NCBI GenBank assembly: GCA_002348345.1
Contig: DEAY01000074.1
Coordinates: forward strand, 500-21,251
DNA length: 20,752 nucleotides
Origin: Verrucomicrobia bacterium UBA2970
GTDB lineage: Bacteria > Verrucomicrobiota > Verrucomicrobiia > Limisphaerales > AAA164-E04
Direction: 5' to 3'
Of this stretch, positions 7,786-15,518 are shown one piece after another. Both the position numbers and the translations under genes were made by a program. The first letter of the stretch is position 1; each line of letters begins with the position of its first letter. The notes beneath the pieces are model-generated. The model was not told the DNA's origin. It saw nothing but the letters and a program-made list of their open reading frames with translations, and made no database searches.

Positions 7786-9192
7786 ATGAACCACGTCATG
7801 ATGTCGATGTCTCATTGCTTCCTAGCCATCCTGTTGTTCCTGTTGTTCGGGGGGCACCATGCACAGGCCGGCGGCAAGCAGAGGCCGCCGAACTTCATCC
7901 TGATCTTCGTCGATGACCAGGGTTACCAGGATCTTGGCTGTTTCGGATCGGCCCACATCAAAACGCCCCATTTGGATCGAATGGCCCGGGAGGGAACTCG
8001 ATTCACCGACTTCTACGCTCTTGCACCGGTTTGCTCGGCATCACGGGCGGCGTTGATGACGGGGTGTTATCCGCCTCGGGTGGGCATCACCGGGGTCTTG
8101 TTTCCAAGGCATCGGATGGGGCTCAACCCAGAAGAGGTCACCATCGCCAAGATGTTGAAGCGCAAAGAGTATGCAACCGCCTGCGTGGGGAAGTGGCATC
8201 TGGGGCATCATCCCCAATTCCTGCCCACTCGTCATGGGTTTGATCGATACTATGGGATTCCCTACTCCAACGACATGGATCCCAAGAAGGGGGCGAGTCG
8301 GAATCTGGACCGGGCCTGGATGGAAAAGGATGGGTCGCCCTGGAATGTGCCGTTGCTGCGGGATGACGTGGAGGTGGAGAGGCCGGTCCGGCAGGAAACG
8401 TTGACCCGGCGCTACACCGAGGAGGCGGTGCGATTCATTCGCACCAATGCCGAGCGACCGTTCTTTCTCTACTTCCCCCACACAATGCCGCATATCCCTC
8501 TTTTTGTTTCTGAGGAGTTTTATGATTCGGATCCTCATCGGGCCTATGCGGTGACGATCGCCGAAATCGATTGGTCGGTGGGACAGGTCCTCGATACGGT
8601 GCGGTCGCTTGGCATCGATGAAGAGACGATGGTGGTCTACACATCGGACAACGGTCCGTGGTTGGGCATGAAACACCATGGCGGGAGTGCGCTGCCGCTG
8701 CGGGATGGAAAATTCAGTACCTACGAGGGAGGCATGAGGGTGCCATGCCTGATGCGTTGGCCAGGGCGGATTCCATCCGACCGGGTGAGCGATGGCATTG
8801 GAGCGGCCTTTGATTTGCTTCCAACCTTTGCTGCATTGGCCGGTGTTTCCCTCGACCAGGACCCCCTGATGGACGGGGTGGATCTCTCGGACCTGGTGCT
8901 GGGACGGGGGCCCTCTGCCCGGAACGAATTGATTTACTACAAGGGGGCCAATATCCAGGCCATTCGCCGGGGACCTTGGAAGCTCAACCTCGGCCGGGTA
9001 CAACGGCGGCGGAATCGGGACGATCTCGTGATTCCGCCCACTCTTCATCATCTTCCCTCAGATCTCGGAGAAAAGAAGAACGTGATCGATGCGCATCCTG
9101 ATCTGGTGGCGAGTCTTCATCAACGGGTCCGGGAATTTGGTGAGGCCTTGAAGGCGACAAGCCGTCCGGCGGGGACTCTTGATTCGCCCTAG
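7786..9192 (+). CDS. Exported sulfatase (arylsulfatase A family, Cys-type formylglycine site)
   Basis: A 468-residue sulfate-ester hydrolase. The signal peptide spans residues 1-28 (hydrophobic core CFLAILLFLLFGG, then HAQA before cleavage). Metal ligands include D43-D44 in FVDDQGYQDLG. The formylglycine motif is CSASR at 83-87: Cys83 is the residue oxidised to the catalytic aldehyde, and Ala takes the usual Pro place (CxAxR), an accepted variant. GKWHLG (135-140), PHTMPHIP (231-238) and YTSDNGPW (285-292, D288/N289) complete the active site. Length is normal. ATG 7786 was chosen over ATG 7798, 7801 and 7807 because GAGAG lies about 8 bases ahead. No sulfatase-maturating enzyme is in the window. 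The substrate is probably a sulfated glycan, by inference from the family and neighbours. Confidence 0.93.
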   Translation: MNHVMMSMSHCFLAILLFLLFGGHHAQAGGKQRPPNFILIFVDDQGYQDLGCFGSAHIKTPHLDRMAREGTRFTDFYALAPVCSASRAALMTGCYPPRVGITGVLFPRHRMGLNPEEVTIAKMLKRKEYATACVGKWHLGHHPQFLPTRHGFDRYYGIPYSNDMDPKKGASRNLDRAWMEKDGSPWNVPLLRDDVEVERPVRQETLTRRYTEEAVRFIRTNAERPFFLYFPHTMPHIPLFVSEEFYDSDPHRAYAVTIAEIDWSVGQVLDTVRSLGIDEETMVVYTSDNGPWLGMKHHGGSALPLRDGKFSTYEGGMRVPCLMRWPGRIPSDRVSDGIGAAFDLLPTFAALAGVSLDQDPLMDGVDLSDLVLGRGPSARNELIYYKGANIQAIRRGPWKLNLGRVQRRRNRDDLVIPPTLHHLPSDLGEKKNVIDAHPDLVASLHQRVREFGEALKATSRPAGTLDSP

Positions 9193-9496
9193 TTGGGTCG
9201 AGCGCGTTCCACTCAGAACTTGAATTGGCATCATGCTTGGGACCTGCTTGATGGCCCGACGAGGTATGGGGTTGACCGGGGTGATGTCCGGCGTTCTGTC
9301 CCGGGGAAGGCCCGGGATACGTTACCGGATCCAGGGCTCATTGCCGGTGAGCGTTGAAAAAGGTTGGGTTCGGAGTCTTGCGTACAGCCTCTTTTTCGAG
9401 GGTAGGTTGGGCAGGGGAGGCGACCAAAATGGCTGCGCAGGAGGGCATTTTTGGCTAGACGACTTGAGGAGGGTGCTTAAGTTTGGGGGGTTTCTG
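9193..9496. other. Intergenic stretch between the sulfatase and the sialidase-like gene
   Basis: 304 bases. The plus strand stays open in frame with the next gene, but its translation has no signal-peptide or domain character, so I read it as non-coding. It contains a GC-rich hairpin at 9297-9319 and, at the right end, a G-rich ribosome site (9484-9490). Nothing else was recognised. Confidence 0.5.
9297..9319 (+). terminator. GC-rich hairpin after the sulfatase gene, possible terminator
   Basis: TCCCGGG (9299-9305), loop GAAGG, CCCGGGA (9311-9317) is a perfect 7-bp stem that extends by a G-T and a T-A pair to 9297-9319. It lies about 105 bases after the sulfatase stop. No T-run follows, so intrinsic termination is uncertain. 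Confidence 0.3.
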
Positions 9497-10588
9497 ATGC
9501 TGATGAGACGTTGCCGAAAGAACTTATTGATTGGGGGGGTCGCGGGATTGCTTTGGCTGCTGTCCAGTCCGCAAGGGTCGGCGGCCTTGCCCGCGGTGAG
9601 GCTGTTGGATGTCGATTATCCGAGTGAGCCCTCCGAGTTGGCTTTCAATTATGCCCCGACCTTGGTTCAGACGGCCGATGGTCTCTTGGTTGCCTGGGTG
9701 GGAGCGTCGCGGGTAGATGGTCCCGACGCCAGCGTCTATTTGAGTCGGCAAACCGGTGGTGGGTGGGGCCGTCCGCAGCGGGTGGCGTCGCAGACCCATC
9801 GCAAGACTCGGATTCAGGTGGCCTGTCGACGGCCGGTTTTGTTCAAGCCCACCAATGAATCGCTGTTGTTGTTCTTTCAAAGCGACAACGAGCGCGGCCA
9901 GCGAAAGGGCTACTTGTCGACGTCGGATGATAATGGTGTGACCTGGTTGCGTGCTAAGGTCTTGCCGCGGGGCATCACCGGACCGGCGGGGGCGAAGCCG
10001 ACCGAATTGGCTGACGGGGATCTTCTCTGTGGTGCCGATACCCAGCGGGCGGGCCGGGTGGTGCATGTTGAGCGGGCTTCGGCGTTTCGAAAAAAGTGGG
10101 AGTGGACCCGAACCCGAGATCTGAGTTATGCACGCGTTCACAATGCGAGTGAGCCGGTGCTCCTGTATCATGGCCGGGGAAAGATCCAGGCGCTCTGCCG
10201 GTCCCGTCGAGGTTATATGGTCGAAGGTTGGTCGGACGACGAAGGAGAGACCTGGGGGAAATTTGGCCGAAGCATCCTGCCCAACCCGGATAGCGGATTG
10301 GACGTCGTCCGTTCCGAGGACGGTGAGTTTGTGCTGGTCTATCAGCATTCGAACCGTGAGCGAGGGATCCTCAATCTTGCCACGACCCGCGATGGGAAAG
10401 AATGGGCCGCGGCCGCCCTGCTGGAGAATGAACCGGGGCGTTCGTTCTCGGATCCGGCGATGATCAAAGGGGCGGACGGTAATCTGCACATTGTCTATTG
10501 CCAGGATTCCCGGCGCATCAAGCACGTCGTGGTGGATCCGGAGAGTCTGTCCCCCGTGACGATGGTGGGGGGGAACTGGCCCTACTAG
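9497..10588 (+). CDS. Exported sialidase-like (BNR/Asp-box) protein
   Basis: A 363-residue protein. The ATG at 9497 is chosen because a GGGGGG ribosome site lies 7 bases ahead and because the residues from there form a signal peptide (MLMRRCRKNLLIGGVAGLLW, likely cleaved after GSA). The mature part fits a six-bladed beta-propeller of the sialidase superfamily. Two Asp-box motifs are visible, SDDNGVTW and SDDEGETW, and a degenerate third, TRDGKEW. FSDPAMIKGADGNLHIVY near the C-terminus is typical of the BNR_2 type. The catalytic Arg triad and Tyr/Glu pair of true sialidases cannot be assigned by eye, so glycosidase activity is not proven; many relatives in these bacteria have unknown substrates. 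A YdcF gene follows after 16 bases. Confidence 0.85.
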   Translation: MLMRRCRKNLLIGGVAGLLWLLSSPQGSAALPAVRLLDVDYPSEPSELAFNYAPTLVQTADGLLVAWVGASRVDGPDASVYLSRQTGGGWGRPQRVASQTHRKTRIQVACRRPVLFKPTNESLLLFFQSDNERGQRKGYLSTSDDNGVTWLRAKVLPRGITGPAGAKPTELADGDLLCGADTQRAGRVVHVERASAFRKKWEWTRTRDLSYARVHNASEPVLLYHGRGKIQALCRSRRGYMVEGWSDDEGETWGKFGRSILPNPDSGLDVVRSEDGEFVLVYQHSNRERGILNLATTRDGKEWAAAALLENEPGRSFSDPAMIKGADGNLHIVYCQDSRRIKHVVVDPESLSPVTMVGGNWPY

Positions 10589-10604
10589 GGGGAAGGGGTG
10601 GCGG

Positions 10605-11318
10605 GTGACCAAAGGCCCGCTGCCGAGAAAGAGCGATTTCGAACTCGCCTCGGTCCTCTGGCATTACCATCATGTCGATTCTGGGCCTCGCGAGTGTGAC
10701 TTGATTGTCGGTCTGGGGAGTTACGATCTGCGGGTCGCAGACTACTGCGCGGAATTGTTCGATCGAGGCGTGGCCGACCATCTTCTCTTTTCGGGGGCCT
10801 CGGGGAACTGGACCCGTGATCGTTGGAAGGCAGCGGAAGCGGAGGTCTTTGCGAAACGGGCCATGGCTGCGGGGGTCCCGCGTGAGGCGATTCTCCTTGA
10901 ACCGCGGGCGACCCATATTGGTGAGAATCTTTCGTTTAGTCGTGAGCGCCTTCGGGCTGAGAAGGTCTCGATAGAGCGGGTGACTCTGGTGACCAAACCC
11001 AATACGCTACGCCGGGTGAAGGCTTGTTTGCCGCTTCACTGGCCTGAGCCTCAAGTGTTTCTCACCGCGCCGCCTCTCTCGCTCTCGGATCAAGTCACGC
11101 CGGAGAGGAGCCTGCGGGAGATGATTCATGAGTTGGTCGGGGATTTGCAGCGAATCCTTTGTTACCCGGAAAAGGGCTACGCGGTGGCTCAACCGCTGCC
11201 GGATGTCGTGAAGGCTGCCTACCTCGAATTGATGGATCGGGGGTTTGTCGACCACCTTGTGGCGGATCTCCCGGTTCTCCCTCGCGAAGAGAAAGGGGAC
11301 GACGCGAAGTCCCCATGA
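10605..11318 (+). CDS. YdcF/SanA-like DUF218 protein
   Basis: A 237-residue DUF218 protein starting at GTG 10605, with a strong purine-rich ribosome site (about 10587-10598) and only 16 bases after the sialidase-like stop, so probably co-transcribed and translationally coupled. Visible family features are CDLIVGLGSYDLRVADYCAE (31-50), HLLFSG (59-64), an acidic EAEVFAKRAMAAGVP helix (78-92), and the phosphate-loop-like THIGENLSFSR (103-113). No signal peptide or membrane segment is seen, unlike the membrane-anchored SanA branch, so it should be cytoplasmic. Members are linked to envelope functions, and the fold resembles nucleotide-binding enzymes, but no reaction is established. It converges with the LTD/CotH gene, with 7 bases between stops. 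Confidence 0.82.
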   Translation: MTKGPLPRKSDFELASVLWHYHHVDSGPRECDLIVGLGSYDLRVADYCAELFDRGVADHLLFSGASGNWTRDRWKAAEAEVFAKRAMAAGVPREAILLEPRATHIGENLSFSRERLRAEKVSIERVTLVTKPNTLRRVKACLPLHWPEPQVFLTAPPLSLSDQVTPERSLREMIHELVGDLQRILCYPEKGYAVAQPLPDVVKAAYLELMDRGFVDHLVADLPVLPREEKGDDAKSP

Positions 11319-11325
11319 CCAAAAC

Positions 11326-11946
11326 CTAGTGATGGCTCCAATCTCCTGGGGCGTTGCCGCTCGAGTCCGGGTTGGTGAGGTCCCGAACCAGGAGCTTGCC
11401 GGTGCCGCGTTGTCGGACCGGCCACTGCGAGGAGGTCCGATAGGTGAATGACTCGAGGGGTTGGCCGGAGGCACTTTCCAGGGTGAGCCGTTCACCCTTG
11501 TTGTCCAATCGCCCCCGGAATTCACCGATGATGCGGAACGACTCTCCGAATCGGGCTCGAAAAGCAGCTTGGTCGCGAACAAGGTAGGCCGATTCATTGC
11601 CCGCCAGAATCGTGTTGCGGGGAATGGTAGCCTCAACGCCGTCGGTCACCCGAAGGGCGGAGAGATTGAGGGAGCTTTGGGTGAGGTTTGAAAGTTTGAG
11701 ATACTCGAAGTTCCGAGGGTCGTGTGGCATTCGATCTTCGGGTGAGTCGGCATCGAGCGCAGGGTCAAATCCGATTTCGGCGATGACCAGACGGCCAGGC
11801 TCTGGGGGGGCAATTCCCGGGAACACATCGAGTTCGACGAGCGGGCTCCATCGGGTTTCGAGCCGTGCTCTGGCTTTCAAGGTGGCGGGCTGGGGTGGGT
11901 TCAGCTGGGCCGTGTAAAGGGAGAGGCTGTCGGATGAAAGAACCCC
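11326..11946 (-). CDS. C-terminal part of the LTD/CotH protein, in a shifted frame
   Basis: About 206 residues continue the large protein encoded from 14809 after a one-base frame change at the G6 run (C6 on the plus strand, 11943-11948). Reading with five G instead of six joins the two frames smoothly (VKGVLSSDSLSLYTAQLNP). The segment includes a second lamin-tail-like domain: GRLVIAEIGFDPA, FEYLKLSNLTQSSLNLSAL, AYLVRDQAAFRARFG and a closing LTLESASGQPLESFTYR strand. It has no start of its own. It stops at 11326-11328, 7 bases from the convergent YdcF stop. The normal coding character throughout suggests that the break is recent or a sequence error. Confidence 0.8.
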   Translation of the reverse strand, partial: GVLSSDSLSLYTAQLNPPQPATLKARARLETRWSPLVELDVFPGIAPPEPGRLVIAEIGFDPALDADSPEDRMPHDPRNFEYLKLSNLTQSSLNLSALRVTDGVEATIPRNTILAGNESAYLVRDQAAFRARFGESFRIIGEFRGRLDNKGERLTLESASGQPLESFTYRTSSQWPVRQRGTGKLLVRDLTNPDSSGNAPGDWSHH

Positions 11947-14809
11947 CCTTGACGGAGAGGTCAAATCGGGTGACGGAGTCGGATGAGTTCCGCTGAAAGA
12001 CCAGTGCGTTGAGCTCGTTGCGCCCCGCTTGCAGGATGCCGTCGGCGGGCACGCGAAAGTGGATCGGGTCTGTGATTTCCCTGACGGCTCCGGAGAAGGG
12101 GCCGAGCGTCGGACCGTGGGGCAATTCAGGGGAACGATAGACGAGGGCTCCATTAAGCTGGAGGATGACCGCATCGCTACAATCGAGGGAGAACGCGAGG
12201 GTCTTGATAGGCAATGGGAGCGGCAACGAAAATGATTTTCGCAGGAGATAAGGCTGGGACGGTTTTGTGGACGAGGTGTCGAGCGCAAGGGTGGATTGGA
12301 TCGCCTTGGTTCCCTTTCCGAGGGGCGCGAGAGCGACCTTCCAGTTCGCGGAATCGGCGGGCGGGATGGTGCTCCAGTCCGGGGGCGAGCTGATCCCTCC
12401 CGCCGCATAGCGCCAGACGCTGCGAAGGCCGATCAGGACCGGGTTCGAACGAAGTTGGGTCGTGGTGTCGGGTGAGAGCGTGAGGGCTTCGGGGTGGGGC
12501 TCACCTCCGGGAAGTCTCGGATCGGTTCCATCCCAGGTGAACAGGACTTCCGGTTCGGTGGAGGCGATCATGATCTTGGTGTCGCTTGGATGCTTGGCGC
12601 CACTGGAATCAAGGAGGAGGGGAGGATTGATCCGCGGGTAGAGTCCGCGTTTTTGGAGTTGTGAGAGAACGATGCCCCCCCGTTTCAATAGGTAGTGATT
12701 CAGAATCCAGTCCCGCTCTCGATACCAGTCCTCAGGGCTTCGGGGAGTCTTAAATTGGTCATCGCCCCAGCGGGCGGCTTCCGTGACGATCGCGGGTTCG
12801 ACGGTGTTGGCCCAATGGCGGTATCGGGTCCGCAGGGCGGGAATGGAGAGGACCTTCGATTGTGTTAGGTGATGATGGACTCGATCAGCGAATGCGATCC
12901 GATACTCGGGATGACTGACGAGCCAGGAGTGGGGTTGGGTGACGCCCGATGCCATTGCATGGTCCTGGAGAACGAGGTGGTCGAGAGGACTCCGGGTTCG
13001 ATGGTTGCCCATGGTGACTTCCAGGTCCCAGGGATAAAACCGAAATCCCATTTCGGGGGCGTCCCGATTCCAACCCAGCCAATAATTCTTGTCCGGCCAA
13101 TCGGCGTTGCCCAACCAGATATTGACCAGGAGGTAGTCTACGTAATGGTCGAGATCGAGGGGGCGAAGCCGATCAGGGATACGGTTTCCCCGCAGGTCGC
13201 GTCCCGAGATTGAGAAATACCGATCAAGGGTTTCCGCCGCGCGCTCAGCCTCTCGAGTGAGGGCGGTCCATGCGGTGAGGGATCCGTTCTTGACCATGCC
13301 CGTGTTAATGGCATCCCAGCGCTCGGGCGCGCCGCCGAGGTAGGAAGCGGAAAAGTCTTCGTTCGGACGCTCACAAACATTGTAAAGGCCCCAGTACAGG
13401 CCGTTGAGATAGAGGTGGGCAAAGCGGCCTCTGGGGCTGGGATGTCCCATCGCCAGTGCGAGTCGCCTCCCAAATTCATCACGGATGAATTGTTCGCAAC
13501 CTTTGGCTTCTTCCCAGCTGTAACCATCGTTTGCCCCGGCCCTCAAGATAAGCGAATCAAATGAGTGGGTCGCTCCGAACTCCTGAAAGAGGTCAAAATC
13601 GAGACGCGCCGGTCCATAGCGACGCTTGAACAGGAGGCGAAACGAGTGCTTGCGGGTGACCGTCGGACCACGGAACCAGCCGCCTTGGATTCGAATGCCC
13701 GCGATGGACTGATGGGATCTTCCTTGCGGCTCGATCCATTCCATGGAAACGGGCCGTTCCCAATCCCTTCCATGTTGGTCGGAATGGGGGTAGATCCCCC
13801 GGTCGGTACCGAAGAGATGTTCTGTGTCGGTGGAGAGGGAGAGAGTGGGGAGGGCGCGCAGGGCCGGGACAATGTGTTTCTTGTAACGTGGGTCCTGGGT
13901 GATCCGCGGGTCCATGTCGTAATCGGCTGAGACCTTTCCCCAGGAGACGGGAAATCCTTCGGGACGGGTTTGATTGGCAACCTGCTCAAGGAACAAATAG
14001 GTATGTGACACTGGAGGACTGACCTGATCGTCGGTGAATCTGAGTGCTCGAACCACTTGGGTTTCGTTGATCAAAATCGGGGCGTCGTAGAGGGTTCCAT
14101 GGGATGGCGTGGGCAAACTTCCATCGATGGTGAATCGAATGGCTCCGTCGGGATCCGGTTCAGAGAGCTCGAGTTCAAAGGGTTGCTCGAAGAACCCTCG
14201 AGCGACGCTGAATAGGGGGGGCGATAGGGGCGGCCTGACGATTCCCGGGGGCCGATTGGCCGTGCCAGGGGTGGGTCGCTCCAGGAGGGCGTAATTCAGA
14301 GGCTCGCGCCCATCCGGGGGCTGTGATTCGTCGGTGAGGCCGTAGCTCGTGTTGGGGAGCTGGGGAGGGAACCCGGGGGCAAATTCTTGGAGGATCGAGC
14401 CGTTGATGGCATCAACCAACGCGAGATACTCCCCGCCGCTGTTCAGTTTGAAGGGCAGATGAAAGGGCGCGCGGCTTCGTTCGATGGTTTTCCCGGAAGC
14501 AAAGAATAGCACTCGTTGTCCCGAATCGAGGGGGGATGCTGGGAGCCGGTATTTCAAGGGAACGAGTGGGTCGTCGGTGAGCGCGTAGTTTCTGAGATGT
14601 TGGGTCTGTTGAGTGGGGTTGTGGAGCTCAATCCAATCGGGAAATTTTCCGGAGTCATCGGCGATGATGTCGATGTTGGAGGCGCAGAGTTCGGCGATCC
14701 GAATCGATTGGGCATGGATGGCACCGGTCGTCCACCCCACCAATACCAAGAAACCCGCGAGTCGTATGTCGAGGATTCTCGAGCGCTTGGTCGTTGAGTG
14801 GTTGGCCAC
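11765..14809 (-). CDS. Large exported lamin-tail/CotH-domain protein (frameshifted near its 3' end)
   Basis: From GTG 14809 the frame runs 1014 codons, but only about the first 954 match the domain pattern; after the G6 run it leaves the true frame, and the restored protein would be 1160 residues. A signal peptide covers residues 1-34 (core LAGFLVLVGWTTGA, cleavage after HAQ). Domains in order: lamin-tail domain (about 35-150, IRIAELCASN, FPDWIELHNP), chitobiase-C-like strand region (about 195-262, AIRFTIDGSLPTP), CotH kinase-like domain (about 310-700, GIRIQGGWFRG, LYLNGLYWGLYNVCERPNED, YLLVNIWLGNADWPDKNYW), a second chitobiase-like region (VLFTWDGTDPRLPGG), and a second lamin-tail domain in the shifted part. 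Such proteins are common and exported in Verrucomicrobia and Planctomycetes. Bacterial function is unproven; spore-coat CotH phosphorylates proteins. Confidence 0.85.
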   Translation of the reverse strand: MANHSTTKRSRILDIRLAGFLVLVGWTTGAIHAQSIRIAELCASNIDIIADDSGKFPDWIELHNPTQQTQHLRNYALTDDPLVPLKYRLPASPLDSGQRVLFFASGKTIERSRAPFHLPFKLNSGGEYLALVDAINGSILQEFAPGFPPQLPNTSYGLTDESQPPDGREPLNYALLERPTPGTANRPPGIVRPPLSPPLFSVARGFFEQPFELELSEPDPDGAIRFTIDGSLPTPSHGTLYDAPILINETQVVRALRFTDDQVSPPVSHTYLFLEQVANQTRPEGFPVSWGKVSADYDMDPRITQDPRYKKHIVPALRALPTLSLSTDTEHLFGTDRGIYPHSDQHGRDWERPVSMEWIEPQGRSHQSIAGIRIQGGWFRGPTVTRKHSFRLLFKRRYGPARLDFDLFQEFGATHSFDSLILRAGANDGYSWEEAKGCEQFIRDEFGRRLALAMGHPSPRGRFAHLYLNGLYWGLYNVCERPNEDFSASYLGGAPERWDAINTGMVKNGSLTAWTALTREAERAAETLDRYFSISGRDLRGNRIPDRLRPLDLDHYVDYLLVNIWLGNADWPDKNYWLGWNRDAPEMGFRFYPWDLEVTMGNHRTRSPLDHLVLQDHAMASGVTQPHSWLVSHPEYRIAFADRVHHHLTQSKVLSIPALRTRYRHWANTVEPAIVTEAARWGDDQFKTPRSPEDWYRERDWILNHYLLKRGGIVLSQLQKRGLYPRINPPLLLDSSGAKHPSDTKIMIASTEPEVLFTWDGTDPRLPGGEPHPEALTLSPDTTTQLRSNPVLIGLRSVWRYAAGGISSPPDWSTIPPADSANWKVALAPLGKGTKAIQSTLALDTSSTKPSQPYLLRKSFSLPLPLPIKTLAFSLDCSDAVILQLNGALVYRSPELPHGPTLGPFSGAVREITDPIHFRVPADGILQAGRNELNALVFQRNSSDSVTRFDLSVKGGSFIRQPLPLHGPAEPTPARHLESQSTARNPMEPARRTRCVPGNCPPRAWPSGHRRNRI
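11943..11948 (-). other. G6 homopolymer frameshift site in the LTD/CotH gene
   Basis: The minus strand reads GTCAAGGGGGGTTCTTTC. With six G the frame leaves the second lamin-tail domain; with five G it continues. The open lengths on both sides agree with exactly one extra base: 14809 to 11326 is 3484 bases, or 3 x 1161 + 1. It could be a sequencing or assembly error, a real mutation, phase-variable slippage or programmed frameshifting. Confidence 0.85.
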
Positions 14810-14940
14810 AATGCGAGCGGGAAACCTGCTGAAGGGATCGCTGAAGGCAGCCTAGCCAGAGAGTGGGTGTGACACAACGATTTAGGTCTCCCCGCACAAT
14901 CTCATTGCAATGCCATCAGGCCTCTCGCAGACTTTTTGTA

Positions 14941-15489
14941 ATGAGTGCAGTGATCGAAGGCCCGGTCTACGTCGTCAAAGACAACATCGACACCGACCAA
15001 ATCATACCGGCACAGTATTTGAATCTAGTCCCGACCATCGCCGAGGAATACGAGAAACTGGGAAGCTATGCCATGATCGGGCTTCCGGATTCGTTGTATC
15101 CCACCCGTTATGTCAAGGAAGGTGAAATGGACAGCCAGTATCCCATTATTGTGGGCGGAAAGAATTTTGGCTGCGGAAGTTCACGGGAGCACGCGCCCAT
15201 TGCCATGGGGTCAGCCGAGTGCAAAGCGGTGATTGCCGAGAGCTTTGCTCGAATTTTCTTCCGCAATTGTGTGGCCACGGGTGAGCTCTACCCCTGCGAA
15301 TGCCCGGAGCGTCTCTGCGAACTCCTGTCCACGGGCGATGAGGTGTCGCTGGATCTCGATGCGGCCACGTTGAGTGTCAAGGCGACCGGGCAAGTGATTG
15401 CCTTCAAGGATCTGGGGGAGGTACGGCCGGTGGTTGACGCCGGAGGCTTGTTCAATTTTGCCCGGAATTCAGGAATGATTCCTGCCTAG
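14941..15489 (+). CDS. leuD: 3-isopropylmalate dehydratase small subunit (LeuD-type swivel domain)
   Basis: A 182-residue aconitase-superfamily swivel subunit. The start at ATG 14941 begins the conserved fold. Signatures are DNIDTDQIIPAQYL (14-27) and the substrate-gating loop FGCGSSREHAP (76-86), then CKAVIAESFARIFFRNC, all standard for LeuD of the short, archaeal-like type. With the large subunit LeuC it would isomerise 2-isopropylmalate to 3-isopropylmalate in leucine synthesis, or act as a homoaconitase or other hydratase small subunit. LeuC is not adjacent: the upstream neighbour is the divergent LTD/CotH gene (131 bases between starts) and the downstream one the convergent LarA-like gene. 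Upstream, TTGCAA-N17-CAGACT is a weak promoter-like match. Fold and family are secure; which hydratase it serves cannot be decided here. Confidence 0.88.
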   Translation: MSAVIEGPVYVVKDNIDTDQIIPAQYLNLVPTIAEEYEKLGSYAMIGLPDSLYPTRYVKEGEMDSQYPIIVGGKNFGCGSSREHAPIAMGSAECKAVIAESFARIFFRNCVATGELYPCECPERLCELLSTGDEVSLDLDAATLSVKATGQVIAFKDLGEVRPVVDAGGLFNFARNSGMIPA

Positions 15490-15518
15490 GGCTCGGAGCT
15501 CTCAAGGTTTCCCCATCG

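Noticed and set aside
8041..9051. Minus-strand open frame of 336 codons opposite the sulfatase
   Set aside because: Shadow of the sulfatase reading frame, with no recognisable protein features.
9524..10612. Minus-strand open frame of 362 codons opposite the sialidase-like gene
   Set aside because: Antisense to a gene with a signal peptide and Asp boxes; composition typical of a shadow frame.
14826..14852. Repeat of GCTGAAGG upstream of leuD as an operator
   Set aside because: Two 8-base copies in a 131-base region are weak evidence, and they lie closer to the start of the LTD/CotH gene with no symmetry.
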